Counted from the first letter of the stretch, positions 1 through 6,884 are shown. The stretch: DNA of 7,422 nucleotides from Planctomycetota bacterium (GCA_013151585.1 JAADHY010000536.1:1-7422); one strand, 5' to 3'. The notes: a model not told the origin generated them from the sequence alone. Numbers and translations are program-made.

Positions 1-2
1 AC

Positions 3-152
3 TCGATCGATTTTGTCGTCATGGGAACCGGTCGCGGCTCGGACGTGCCGGGCCAGCTTGGCAGCACGGCGGAAACGGTACTGCCGTGGCTTCCCTGCGG
101 GGTGTTTGCTCTGAAGCCGCGAGGCTTTCAGTCGCCCGTGACTCTGGAGTGA
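3..152 (+). CDS. Universal stress protein, C-terminal end only (UspE-like)
   Basis: This is the 3' end of a gene that begins before the window; 49 codons remain before a TGA at 150-152. The visible peptide has the last strand-loop-helix-strand of a Usp fold: a hydrophobic strand ending in VVMGT, a glycine loop, GSTAETVL at the start of the helix, and the final strand CGVFALKP. The ending KPRGFQSPVTLE resembles the tail of UspE, where the last strand is followed by KP, an aromatic residue and a PV motif. Usp domains bind ATP through a G-2x-G-9x-G(S/T) loop; here the loop reads GTGRGSDVPGQLGS and is one residue short in its first part, so nucleotide binding is uncertain. Usp proteins are cytoplasmic and linked to stress survival. 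Only 11 bases separate it from the desulfurase gene, which suggests one transcript. The family call is fairly firm, the UspE subgroup less so. Confidence 0.8.
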   Translation, partial: SIDFVVMGTGRGSDVPGQLGSTAETVLPWLPCGVFALKPRGFQSPVTLE

Positions 153-163
153 AAAGCGAACAG

Positions 164-1360
164 ATGTCGGCGATCGACCGTTCTGCAACGGGTATGAGAT
201 CACGTCCGATCTACATGGACCACCACGCCACCACGCCCGTAGACCCGCGGGTGCTGGACGCGATGCTGCCGTACTTCACCGAGAAGTTCGGCAACGCAGC
301 CAGCGTGAATCACCTCTACGGGTGGGAGGCGTATGATGCTGTCGAGGCGGCTCGCGGGCAAGTCGCGTCGTTGCTGAATGCTTCGCCGCGCGAGGTGATC
401 TTTACCAGCGGAGCCACCGAAGCCAACAACCTCGCACTGAAAGGTGTGATGCGGGCTAGCCGGCCGGGCAGCCATCTGGTCACGGCGGCGGCTGAGCACC
501 GAGCAGTTCTGGATCCAGCTCGCCGACTGCAGCGGGACGGCTATCAGGTCACGGTCCTTTCGGTCGATGAACACGGCCGCGTCGATCCCGAGCAGGTCGC
601 AGCAGCCATTCGTCCCAACACGGTGCTGGTTTCGATCATGCTAGCCAACAACGAGGTGGGAACGATCAATCCGATCAGCGAAATCGGACGCGTCTGCCGT
701 GCCAAACAGGTGACGCTGCATTGTGACGCGGCTCAGGCGGCCGGACGCATTCCGATCGATCTGCAAACACTCCCGGTCGATTTACTCAGCCTCAGCGCCC
801 ATAAACTGTACGGCCCAAAGGGCGTGGGCGCGCTGATCGTACGAAAAGGAGCCGGTCGCGTTCGGATCGAGCCGCTCTTGGATGGAGGTGGGCACGAGAA
901 CCGTCTGCGGAGCGGCACCTTGCCGGTGCCCCTTGTTGTCGGGTTTGGGCGAGCGTGTGAGTTGGCGGCCGCCGCGCTGCCGGAGGAAGCCACCCGGCTG
1001 GCGTGGCTTCGCGATCGGCTTTGGACCGGCCTGAGCGCTCAATTGGACGGCATTCGCATGAATGGCCACCCGACCGAGCGATTACCAGGAAATCTGAATG
1101 TGAGCTTCGAAGGTGTGCAGGGAGACGCCTTGATGGCTCAATTGAAGGGTGTGGCCGTCAGCTCCGGATCGGCGTGTACGACGGCCGAACCGGAGCCGAG
1201 TCACGTGCTCCGAGCCATGGGGCTGAGTGAAACGCTCAGCCGCGCCAGCGTACGTTTTGGCCTCGGACGCGGCAACACCGAGCAGGAGGTCGACGCTGTA
1301 ATCGACGAGGTGGCCCAAGCGGTGCGAAAGCTCCGCCGAATAACGCGCTTCGGCCCGTAA
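164..1360 (+). CDS. Cysteine desulfurase, IscS/NifS class (PLP-dependent)
   Basis: The product removes sulfur from L-cysteine, giving alanine and an enzyme-bound persulfide that feeds Fe-S cluster assembly or tRNA thiolation in the cytoplasm. With the ATG at 164 it has 398 residues, usual for the family. Fold-type I aminotransferase landmarks are all present in order: the N-terminal motif YMDHHATTPVDPR, His112 (stacks on PLP), Asp188 and Gln191 in CDAAQAAGR (PLP ring contacts), Lys214 in SAHKLYGPKG (Schiff base), RSGTLPVP, and Cys338 in SSGSACTTAEPEPS (persulfide carrier on the mobile loop), then ASVRFGLGR. The enzyme therefore looks intact. The open frame reaches back to a GTG at 86, but that would overlap the stress-protein gene by 67 bases with an unconserved peptide, so 164 is preferred; 194 is also possible. 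No IscU, SufE, IscR or MnmA gene is adjacent, so the sulfur acceptor is unknown and IscS cannot be told from NifS by context. Confidence 0.93.
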   Translation: MSAIDRSATGMRSRPIYMDHHATTPVDPRVLDAMLPYFTEKFGNAASVNHLYGWEAYDAVEAARGQVASLLNASPREVIFTSGATEANNLALKGVMRASRPGSHLVTAAAEHRAVLDPARRLQRDGYQVTVLSVDEHGRVDPEQVAAAIRPNTVLVSIMLANNEVGTINPISEIGRVCRAKQVTLHCDAAQAAGRIPIDLQTLPVDLLSLSAHKLYGPKGVGALIVRKGAGRVRIEPLLDGGGHENRLRSGTLPVPLVVGFGRACELAAAALPEEATRLAWLRDRLWTGLSAQLDGIRMNGHPTERLPGNLNVSFEGVQGDALMAQLKGVAVSSGSACTTAEPEPSHVLRAMGLSETLSRASVRFGLGRGNTEQEVDAVIDEVAQAVRKLRRITRFGP

Positions 1361-1376
1361 AGCCATGATCTGGCCG

Positions 1377-1392
1377 CGACGTTCGGGCGTCG
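1377..1392. terminator. Possible short hairpin between convergent genes
   Basis: A perfect 5-bp inverted repeat (CGACG / CGTCG) with a 6-base loop lies in the 81 bases between the converging stop codons at 1360 and 1442. There is no T run on either side, so it is a weak candidate for an intrinsic terminator. The position is where a bidirectional terminator would be expected, which is the main reason to record it. Confidence 0.25.
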
Positions 1393-1441
1393 GGCTACCA
1401 TCTCGTCATACGTCACACATCATCGCGCACGATTCGTCCGC

Positions 1442-1837
1442 TCAAGTCGGTTCGCCCGGCCCGAGTAGTTTCTCGCTCAGCTTGGTCAGCCGGGCGGCGT
1501 GCGGGTTCGGTGGTTTGGCCAGCTCCGCCAACAAGCGGCGGTCGACAAAGAGCTGGCCCGGATGCTTCAATCCTTGCTGAGCGGCTGCTTCGGCAAGAAG
1601 CTGTTGCTCGAAATAGGACAGTTTGTGAGCTTTGCAGAGTTCCTGCAAAAGCGATTCCGCCTTCTGCGGACGCGATCGCCGTCGCCGCTGGAATTGGTCC
1701 CAAAGGTAGAGCAGGATCCAGAAGAAAGCGATGAGGGCAAAGGCGACCAGAAGCGGCCAGTTTTCCCGTAGCGAAGCCGAACGTCGCATGTAGTCCAGAG
1801 CGGCTCGACCATTGCTGGCTAACAGAAACTCGATCAT
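1442..1837 (-). CDS. Small single-pass membrane protein of unknown function
   Basis: This encodes 131 residues from the ATG at 1837. That start is chosen because GGAGAGG (1841-1847 on the minus strand) stands just ahead of it; the open frame runs further upstream into the HEAT gene but that part is low-complexity and arginine-rich. Residues 1-26 form a short, probably extracytoplasmic N-terminus. Residues 27-46 (from WPLL to LYLW) form one strongly hydrophobic helix. It is followed by the basic stretch RRRRSR at 51-56, which by the positive-inside rule places the C-terminus in the cytoplasm. Residues 60-106 look helical and soluble, with LCKAHKLSYFEQQLL and LFVDRRLL as the most protein-like stretches. 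I do not recognise the family. It lies 16 bases downstream of the HEAT-repeat gene and is very likely co-transcribed, so it could anchor that protein at the membrane, which is inference. It converges on the cysteine desulfurase gene. Confidence 0.75.
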   Translation of the reverse strand: MIEFLLASNGRAALDYMRRSASLRENWPLLVAFALIAFFWILLYLWDQFQRRRRSRPQKAESLLQELCKAHKLSYFEQQLLAEAAAQQGLKHPGQLFVDRRLLAELAKPPNPHAARLTKLSEKLLGPGEPT

Positions 1838-1840
1838 GGT

Positions 1841-1847
1841 CCTCTCC
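1841..1847 (-). promoter_or_regulatory. Ribosome binding site of the membrane protein gene
   Basis: On the minus strand GGAGAGG lies 3 bases (6 counted from the GGAG core) before the ATG at 1837. It fixes the start and rules out the longer reading that overlaps the HEAT gene. Confidence 0.7.
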
Positions 1848-1853
1848 GGCAGC

Positions 1854-3479
1854 TCACGGCGTCGCGGTGGAGACTGTTTCCTTCTCGGCGAGATGACGGA
1901 CCGCTCGGGCCACTGCCTCCCGCACACGGGGGCTGGGGTCGTTGACCAGGTTTTTCAAAGCGCGAAGCACTTTGTCGCTTTGCACCGAGCCCAAAACATC
2001 CACGGCTACCCGGCGGACCAACGCGGCAGGGTCGCCGAGCAGCGCGATCAGGTCGTCGATGACGTGCCCGTGGAGTTCCAAAGCTTGAGCGGCATGAGCT
2101 GCTCGAATCCGCCGCCATTGAACCGGATGCGCTAGCTCCTGCCGCAGCTTCTCGATTGCCTGCGGGTCGATCTTCAGAATCAACTGGCCGGCCCGTCGGC
2201 AGCTTTCGTGATCCCACTGCTCGAACAAATCGAGAATGCGGTGCAAATCGAAGTCATCCAACTCACGGCGTGCGGCGTCGCGAACTTCTTGAGAAGGGCT
2301 ATCCAGCAACTCGACCAAAACCTCCAACGAGTTGGCCACGCCCAGCCGGCGCAATTGACGAGCCGCCCACGCTTGGATGGCCGGGTCATTGGTTGCCAGA
2401 GCGGCCAGAATGATGTCGTGAGCTGTTTCTTCGCTCAACTGGGGCAACACGACACTTGCGGCCTCGCGTCCTTCGGCGCTGCCGTATCGCAGAATCCACT
2501 CGAGCAACCGCAAACGCGTTTCTTGAGGGATCCCTGATGCGCGGATCAACGCAACCAGAGAACCGTGCAACTCGTTCGGAAGCCGATCCAGCGCGATGCG
2601 ATACATGTCCTCCAACCAGCGAATGCGTTCCAACTGCCGGAAATTCGCCGCTTGAACTCGCGTCAATTGCTTCGGGAACCACTTCAACAGATGCTGGATG
2701 AACTCCGGATCGTCGCGTTGGGCCAATGCTTCGAACACTTTCGGGTGCGGGTAGTTTCGCCCCATGAAATCCAGCACCAATTGCATGACACCTGGATGTC
2801 GGCTCGTCAAAAGCAAGTCCCCGGCGACGCGGCGACATGCTGGCTCCGAGTGCCAAAGGATGAATTTGACGGCGTCGTGACTTCGATGGCCGAGGATCAA
2901 GATGGCTTCGATCAATCGGGCCAAATCGGGGTGAGACGGATTTTGCTCGCAGACGACCTGCAGGTGCTCCAGCACGCGCGATCGAATCTTTTCCAGGTCG
3001 GCCCGTCGCGTGAGGTCCTCGGCTAGGGATGAAGCTTCATCTCCGTCCAGGAGGCGGTAGAGACGCTCCACCAAATGCTGGAATGTTTCCAGAGCGGCCG
3101 GATACGTGTCGGCCTCGAACTCTTGCAAGACGTCGATGAGCAACGGCAGGTATTCGAAGCATTCGGCCTCGCGCAGCAACACCAGCGTGTTTCGACGCAG
3201 TTCGGAATCCCCATAGGTCAAAGCATGTTTGATCGCCGGCTCCAGACTTAAACACGCTTCGTGAAGTCTCTGTCGCAAGTCGGGCGGAAAGGAGTTAAGA
3301 CGGCGGATCGCTTCAACATGACCGCGCGGTGTATGGCGTTTAAGCAACGTTTCCAGCGCCAGAGAACGAACCAGCGGATCGTCCTGGTCCAACGCATAAA
3401 CGAGCACGTCAACCGCCTGTGGAGCAGTCGTACAGGCTAACATGTCAAACGTTTTCTTGAGCGGTTCCGGCACCGGCAC
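1854..3479 (-). CDS. HEAT-repeat domain protein of unknown function
   Basis: The protein is 541 residues from the GTG at 3479 (570 if the ATG at 3566 is used). It is built almost wholly of paired helices. HEAT-type units are clearest near the N-terminus (about residues 12-50, with DDPLVRSLALETLL) and in the last third (about 366-536), where the repeating pattern is D-P-x-x-x-V/I-R/Q-x-A-A, for example NDPAIQAWAARQL, SPSQEVRDAARREL, DPAALVRRVAVDVL and DPSPRVREAVARAV. Such solenoids act as protein-binding scaffolds; no catalytic motif, signal peptide or membrane segment is seen. The middle (about 90-330) is helical but more diverged. The GTG start is preferred because AGGAG stands 8 bases ahead and the 29 extra residues of the longer form look unconserved. 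It leads a two-gene unit with the membrane protein 16 bases downstream. No enzyme partner is present, so its target is unknown. The HEAT assignment is firm, the role is not. Confidence 0.85.
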   Translation of the reverse strand: MPVPEPLKKTFDMLACTTAPQAVDVLVYALDQDDPLVRSLALETLLKRHTPRGHVEAIRRLNSFPPDLRQRLHEACLSLEPAIKHALTYGDSELRRNTLVLLREAECFEYLPLLIDVLQEFEADTYPAALETFQHLVERLYRLLDGDEASSLAEDLTRRADLEKIRSRVLEHLQVVCEQNPSHPDLARLIEAILILGHRSHDAVKFILWHSEPACRRVAGDLLLTSRHPGVMQLVLDFMGRNYPHPKVFEALAQRDDPEFIQHLLKWFPKQLTRVQAANFRQLERIRWLEDMYRIALDRLPNELHGSLVALIRASGIPQETRLRLLEWILRYGSAEGREAASVVLPQLSEETAHDIILAALATNDPAIQAWAARQLRRLGVANSLEVLVELLDSPSQEVRDAARRELDDFDLHRILDLFEQWDHESCRRAGQLILKIDPQAIEKLRQELAHPVQWRRIRAAHAAQALELHGHVIDDLIALLGDPAALVRRVAVDVLGSVQSDKVLRALKNLVNDPSPRVREAVARAVRHLAEKETVSTATP

Positions 3480-3487
3480 AGAGTCGG

Positions 3488-3492
3488 CTCCT
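3488..3492 (-). promoter_or_regulatory. Ribosome binding site deciding the HEAT gene start
   Basis: On the minus strand AGGAG lies 8 bases before the GTG at 3479, a second in-frame GTG being at 3473. The upstream in-frame ATG at 3566 is preceded by a pyrimidine-rich TCTCCTCC and has no such site. This supports the shorter protein. Confidence 0.6.
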
Positions 3493-4173
3493 GATGTCGA
3501 CGAGAAAAGGCTGTCCGCGGCCAAGGATGGGCCCAACCCGCAGATAACGACGTCCCCCGCCTGCATGGAGGAGACCGGAACGCCGCCGCAAGCGGCCGGG
3601 GAGGGGCATTTCGCCTCCGCACCATTCTTTCGTTGAATGTCCCGAAGTGTTCATGGGGCACGCCCACCGACAGGGTAAGCGAGGCATGGTTACCGACTTG
3701 CCTTGCTCACGGTCCGGCGAGGTCTTTTGCACCCTCCGCGGAGCGTGTCCCACTCACCAACCGTCGGGGAGGACGATCGAAACCGCGGCGGTGATCAGGT
3801 CCCTTTCTTTTCATAGCATATCGTTCCTCTTGTGTGGTCTCTGGATTCACGTGCCTGCCGTCGTCATGCCCATCAAGATCCTCACGACCCCTTGATTTCC
3901 CGAAGGACTCCGCACAGACTGAGAGGGGAGGCTTTCGCCTGCGGGACAAGAGGGCCTACGACCGGCGGCCCGGTTCCGGTGTCTCCGTTGTAACCGAAGA
4001 GTCCGCAAAACGTTAGGATCATGAACCGCGACGAGTGCGGGTGTCGAGTGCGGCGGCTGGTTGCCGTTGCGAGAAGTGGAGCGGAGAGCGGCGGAAGGCA
4101 ATATGTATTGAAGGGACGCGTCGCCGCACGCGCTGGAGGGACGGAGAAGCAGGTACGACGGCAAGTGCGCCTG

Positions 4174-4180
4174 AGGAGGA
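4174..4180 (+). promoter_or_regulatory. Strong ribosome binding site of the 83-residue gene
   Basis: AGGAGGA lies 9 bases before the ATG at 4190. It is the best ribosome binding site in the window and the main sign that the short gene after it is real. Confidence 0.75.
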
Positions 4181-4189
4181 ACGCTGATC

Positions 4190-4441
4190 ATGTCGATGGC
4201 ATCGGTCGCGCGGGAAGTTCTTGACCGCGATTTTTTGGAAATTCGCGCCCGATTGATCGATATTGCCGCTGCTTTGGATCGTATCGATCGCGCGGAAGGG
4301 GCCGAGCGCGTGCGGAATGACGGCCGGCTGGTTCAGATACGCGAAAGCTTACGAATCTTGGCTAGCGAAGACGGGCGGCGAGCGGAGCGCGTCTTGATGG
4401 TTTTCAGTGATCCGTACGAACCGAATTGGCGCCAGCCGTAG
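4190..4441 (+). CDS. Small helical protein of unknown function, upstream of the Ebo-type genes
   Basis: This encodes 83 residues, ending at a TAG. The start is well supported by AGGAGGA 9 bases upstream; a second ATG at codon 3 is less well placed. The sequence reads like a real protein: an amphipathic helix (DFLEIRARLIDIAAALDRID, about residues 14-33), a charged linker, a second helix (RLVQIRESLRILAS, about 46-59) and a C-terminal stretch with RAERVLMVFSDPYEPNW. There is no membrane segment, signal peptide or cysteine pair. I do not recognise a named family. It is the first gene of the rightward block and lies 181 bases before the TatD-like gene, longer than normal operon spacing, so co-transcription is plausible but unproven. 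A role beside the Ebo-type enzymes, for instance as a small partner, is inference from position only. Confidence 0.7.
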   Translation: MSMASVAREVLDRDFLEIRARLIDIAAALDRIDRAEGAERVRNDGRLVQIRESLRILASEDGRRAERVLMVFSDPYEPNWRQP

Positions 4442-4530
4442 GATCGCGATTGGCTGAGGTCCGAGCGGGAAGGTGGGGCGGATCAGGAGGCAGATTGCGA
4501 CGAGTTCGCTACTCACAGCCGAAACGAAAA

Positions 4531-4552
4531 GAGTTGCAGCAGACTTCAACTC
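4531..4552 (+). repeat. Hairpin in the leader of the TatD-like gene
   Basis: GAGTTG (4531-4536) and CAACTC (4547-4552) form a perfect 6-bp inverted repeat with a 10-base loop, about 70 bases before the TatD-like start. There is no T run after it, so it is not an obvious terminator. It may be chance or a leader structure. Confidence 0.3.
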
Positions 4553-4611
4553 GAGAAAGCGGTCATGCCGCGTCCCGAACCGCGGTGTCGTGCCGAAGTG
4601 TGCGTGACGTT

Positions 4612-4616
4612 AGGAG
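4612..4616 (+). promoter_or_regulatory. Ribosome binding site of the TatD-like gene
   Basis: AGGAG lies 6 bases before the ATG at 4623. A GTG codon directly before that ATG is in frame too, but sits only 3 bases from the site, so the ATG is preferred. Confidence 0.7.
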
Positions 4617-4622
4617 TGGGTG

Positions 4623-5456
4623 ATGTACTACATCGATCCCCATGTTCATATGGTGTCCCGGGTGACCGACGATTACGAGCGGATGGCGAGGATGGGCTGC
4701 GTCGCGGTCAGCGAGCCGGCTTTCTGGGCCGGGTTCGACCGGGGCAGCGTCGACGGCTTCCGGGACTACTTCCGTCAATTGACGGAGTTCGAGCCGAATC
4801 GGGCGAAACAGTATGGTCTGCAACACTACTGCTGGCTCTGCATCAACGCAAAAGAAGCGGAGAACGTCTCGCTTTCGCGCGAGGTGATTGCACTGATCCC
4901 CGAGTTTTTGGATCGCCCGAATGTGCTCGGGCTGGGCGAAATCGGACTGAACAAGAACACGAAGAATGAATGCACGGTGTTCGAAGAGCACTTACAACTG
5001 GCGGCCGACCGAGGGGAACTGGTCCTCGTCCACACGCCGCACCTCCAAGACAAGTACAAAGGCACCCGCATGATACTCGACATGCTGCGGGGCCATTCCG
5101 ACATCAAGGCGGAGCACGTTCTGATCGATCATGCCGAAGAGCACACGGTTCGCCATGTTTTTGACGCGGGTTTCTGGTGTGGATTGACTTTGTACCCGGT
5201 CACGAAATGCACTCCGGCTCGGGCGGCCGATATCATCGAGATGTATGGTGCGGAGCGGATTCTGGTGAATTCCGCGGCAGACTGGGGGCCATCCAACCCG
5301 GACGCCGTGCCGAACTTCGTCGCCGAGATGCGGCGCCGGGGGCATCCGGAGGAAACGATCCGCCAGGTCGTGTACGATAACCCGCTGGAGTTTTTCCGTC
5401 AGTCCAAACGGTTTCGGTTCACGCCGCCCGGCGGAGCGGCTTCGCCGGAAGGTTGA
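4623..5456 (+). CDS. eboB: TatD-like metal-dependent hydrolase, EboB type
   Basis: The 277-residue protein is an amidohydrolase-fold TIM barrel of the TatD group. Metal-binding landmarks are all visible: His7 and His9 (DPHVH), Glu106 (LGEIGL), His137 (VHTPH), His170 (IDHAEE) and Asp220 (NSAADWG), so a two-metal site looks intact. It differs from ordinary TatD nucleases in its N-terminal sequence (SRVTDDYERMARMG, SEPAFWAGFDR), in the HYCWLCINAKEAE segment and in TLYPVTKCTPARA. These match what I know of EboB proteins encoded in ebo clusters. Substrate and reaction are not established for this family; in cyanobacteria the cluster is needed to move the scytonemin monomer to the periplasm. It lacks a signal peptide and should be cytoplasmic. 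The pyrophosphatase-like gene starts 36 bases downstream, consistent with an operon. The fold is near certain; the EboB assignment is from recognised sequence and neighbour and is strong but untested here. Confidence 0.88.
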   Translation: MYYIDPHVHMVSRVTDDYERMARMGCVAVSEPAFWAGFDRGSVDGFRDYFRQLTEFEPNRAKQYGLQHYCWLCINAKEAENVSLSREVIALIPEFLDRPNVLGLGEIGLNKNTKNECTVFEEHLQLAADRGELVLVHTPHLQDKYKGTRMILDMLRGHSDIKAEHVLIDHAEEHTVRHVFDAGFWCGLTLYPVTKCTPARAADIIEMYGAERILVNSAADWGPSNPDAVPNFVAEMRRRGHPEETIRQVVYDNPLEFFRQSKRFRFTPPGGAASPEG

Positions 5457-5492
5457 TCCCACGCTTTGTGTTGGACCACCGATCGAACGGTC

Positions 5493-6884
5493 ATGGCCAA
5501 GCCGCTTCTCGTCATCGATGTCGTCGGTCTGACGCTCGACATGATCGGGCCGAACACCCGTCACATCGCCGAGCTGGCCCAATCCGGGTTCGCCTGTCCG
5601 ATCGGCACGGTCTTGCCGGCCGTCACCTGCTCGGTGCAATCAACGTTCCTGACGGGCCTTTTGCCACGCGATCACGGGATCGTGGGCAACGGGTGGTACT
5701 TTCGCGATCTAGCCGAGGTTTTTTTCTGGCGGCAGTCGAACCGACTTGTGTCCGGCCAACGTCTCTACCAAGCCGGCCGAGAACGTGACGCGAGCTACAC
5801 GACCGCCAAGCTTTTCTGGTGGTACAACATGTACGCTGACGTCGAGTGGTCGGTGACGCCTCGGCCAAGCTACCCGGCCGACGGTCGAAAAATCTTCGAT
5901 ATCTACACGCAGCCCGCCGAATTGCGGGACGAATTGCAGGGCCGACTCGGTCGCTTTCCTCTACATCGGTTTTGGGGGCCCGGCGCCGATATCCAAAGCA
6001 CCCGCTGGATCACCGAGGCGACTCTGGAGGTCATGCGGCGGTTCTCACCCACCCTGACGCTCGTGTACTTGCCGCATCTAGACTACAACCTGCAGCGGCT
6101 GGGGCCGAGCGATCCCCGCATCGCGACTGACCTGAAACTTGTCGACGCAGAAGCAGGTCGAATGATCGAAGCGGCGCGGCAGCGCGGGGCCGAAATCGTC
6201 ATCTTGTCGGAGTACGCGATTACCGAGGTTCGGCGTCCGGTCCATCTGAATCGCATTTTACGCGAACACGGATATGTCCGCGTACGTCGCGAGCCTCTGG
6301 GTTGGGAAACGCTCGATTGCGGGGCGTCACGTGCCTTCGCCGTCGCTGATCATCAGGTGGCCCACGTTTACGTCAACAGTCCCTCCGACGTCGGAAAAGT
6401 CGCCAAATTGCTGCATTCGGTCGAAGGCGTCGATCTGGTGTTGGACCGCGATGCCCAAGAACGGTTCGGACTCGATCATCCGCGATCGGGCGAGCTGGTG
6501 GTTGTGGCGTCGTCGGAAAGCTGGTTCACATATTACTTTTGGCTGGACGATGCGATGGCGCCCGACTACGCCAGGACGGTCGACATCCACCGAAAGCCGG
6601 GCTATGACCCGACGGAACTGTTCTTCGATCCCGCCTTGCGGTTTCCGAAGCTGCGCATGGCTCGCCGGTTGCTGCAAAAGGCGTTGGGTTTTCGGTACTA
6701 CATGGACGTGATTGGTCTGGACGCTTCGGTCGTCCGCGGGAGCCACGGCCGCCTGCCCACCCCCGGCCGAGAAGCGACCGAAGCGCCTGTCTTCGTTTGC
6801 TCGTCGCGCCGCATCCGAAGAGACGTCCTCTCTGCGACGGACGTCAAGACCGTTTTGCTGGATTTGCAATTTCGATTCGCCTGA
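5493..6884 (+). CDS. Type I phosphodiesterase/nucleotide pyrophosphatase-like protein, Ebo-associated
   Basis: From the ATG at 5493 (peptide MAKPLLVIDVVGLT) the protein has 463 residues and an alkaline-phosphatase-superfamily fold. A TTG at 5466 would add nine unconvincing residues. No clear ribosome binding site precedes either start. Visible landmarks: Asp9 in the first strand, nucleophile candidate Thr45 in PAVTCSVQSTFLTG followed by LLPRDHGIVGNGWYFRDL, Asp197 in YLPHLDYNLQRLG, Ser-Glu-Tyr at 239-241 and His418 in RGSHGR. In classical nucleotide pyrophosphatases the second and third metal motifs read DxxxH and DH; here the positions hold Gln201 and Glu240-Tyr241, so the metal site is altered. 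From memory this is shared by the ebo-cluster members, which also have WYNMYADV, RPVHLNR and VDIHRKPGYDP stretches. This is the gene I believe is lettered eboF. Reaction and substrate are unknown. No signal peptide is seen. It ends the block, just ahead of an inverted repeat. Confidence 0.87.
   Translation: MAKPLLVIDVVGLTLDMIGPNTRHIAELAQSGFACPIGTVLPAVTCSVQSTFLTGLLPRDHGIVGNGWYFRDLAEVFFWRQSNRLVSGQRLYQAGRERDASYTTAKLFWWYNMYADVEWSVTPRPSYPADGRKIFDIYTQPAELRDELQGRLGRFPLHRFWGPGADIQSTRWITEATLEVMRRFSPTLTLVYLPHLDYNLQRLGPSDPRIATDLKLVDAEAGRMIEAARQRGAEIVILSEYAITEVRRPVHLNRILREHGYVRVRREPLGWETLDCGASRAFAVADHQVAHVYVNSPSDVGKVAKLLHSVEGVDLVLDRDAQERFGLDHPRSGELVVVASSESWFTYYFWLDDAMAPDYARTVDIHRKPGYDPTELFFDPALRFPKLRMARRLLQKALGFRYYMDVIGLDASVVRGSHGRLPTPGREATEAPVFVCSSRRIRRDVLSATDVKTVLLDLQFRFA

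Larger units (their letters stand above)
3480..4189. other. Divergent intergenic region without a supported gene
   Basis: About 700 bases separate the HEAT unit (leftward) from the Ebo-type unit (rightward). The open frames in it are short, change frame often and give arginine/serine/proline-rich peptides typical of random G+C-rich DNA. Promoters for both units must lie here or nearby, but no TTGACA/TATAAT-like pair with 16-18 spacing is seen on either strand. The most A+T-rich stretch is 3801-3835. A small hairpin AGGC-TTTC-GCCT lies at 3929-3940; on the minus strand its loop is GAAA, a GNRA type. Both the length and the lack of a visible promoter leave room for a small RNA or long leader, but nothing specific is shown. 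Confidence 0.5.

Noticed and set aside
86..163. Longer N-terminus of the cysteine desulfurase starting at a GTG
   Set aside because: It overlaps the stress-protein gene by 67 bases, and the added peptide has no family resemblance.
4014..4019. TAGGAT as a -10 element for the rightward block
   Set aside because: The nearest -35-like sequence (TTGTAA at 3988-3993) is 20 bases away, too far, and is a poor match.
5484..5494. TCGAACGGTCA just before the pyrophosphatase-like start, repeated near 7198
   Set aside because: An 11-base match is expected several times by chance in a window of this size.
4992..5639. 215-residue open frame on the minus strand across the two Ebo-type genes
   Set aside because: It is antisense to two well-supported genes, has no ribosome binding site and a composition typical of a G+C-rich shadow frame.
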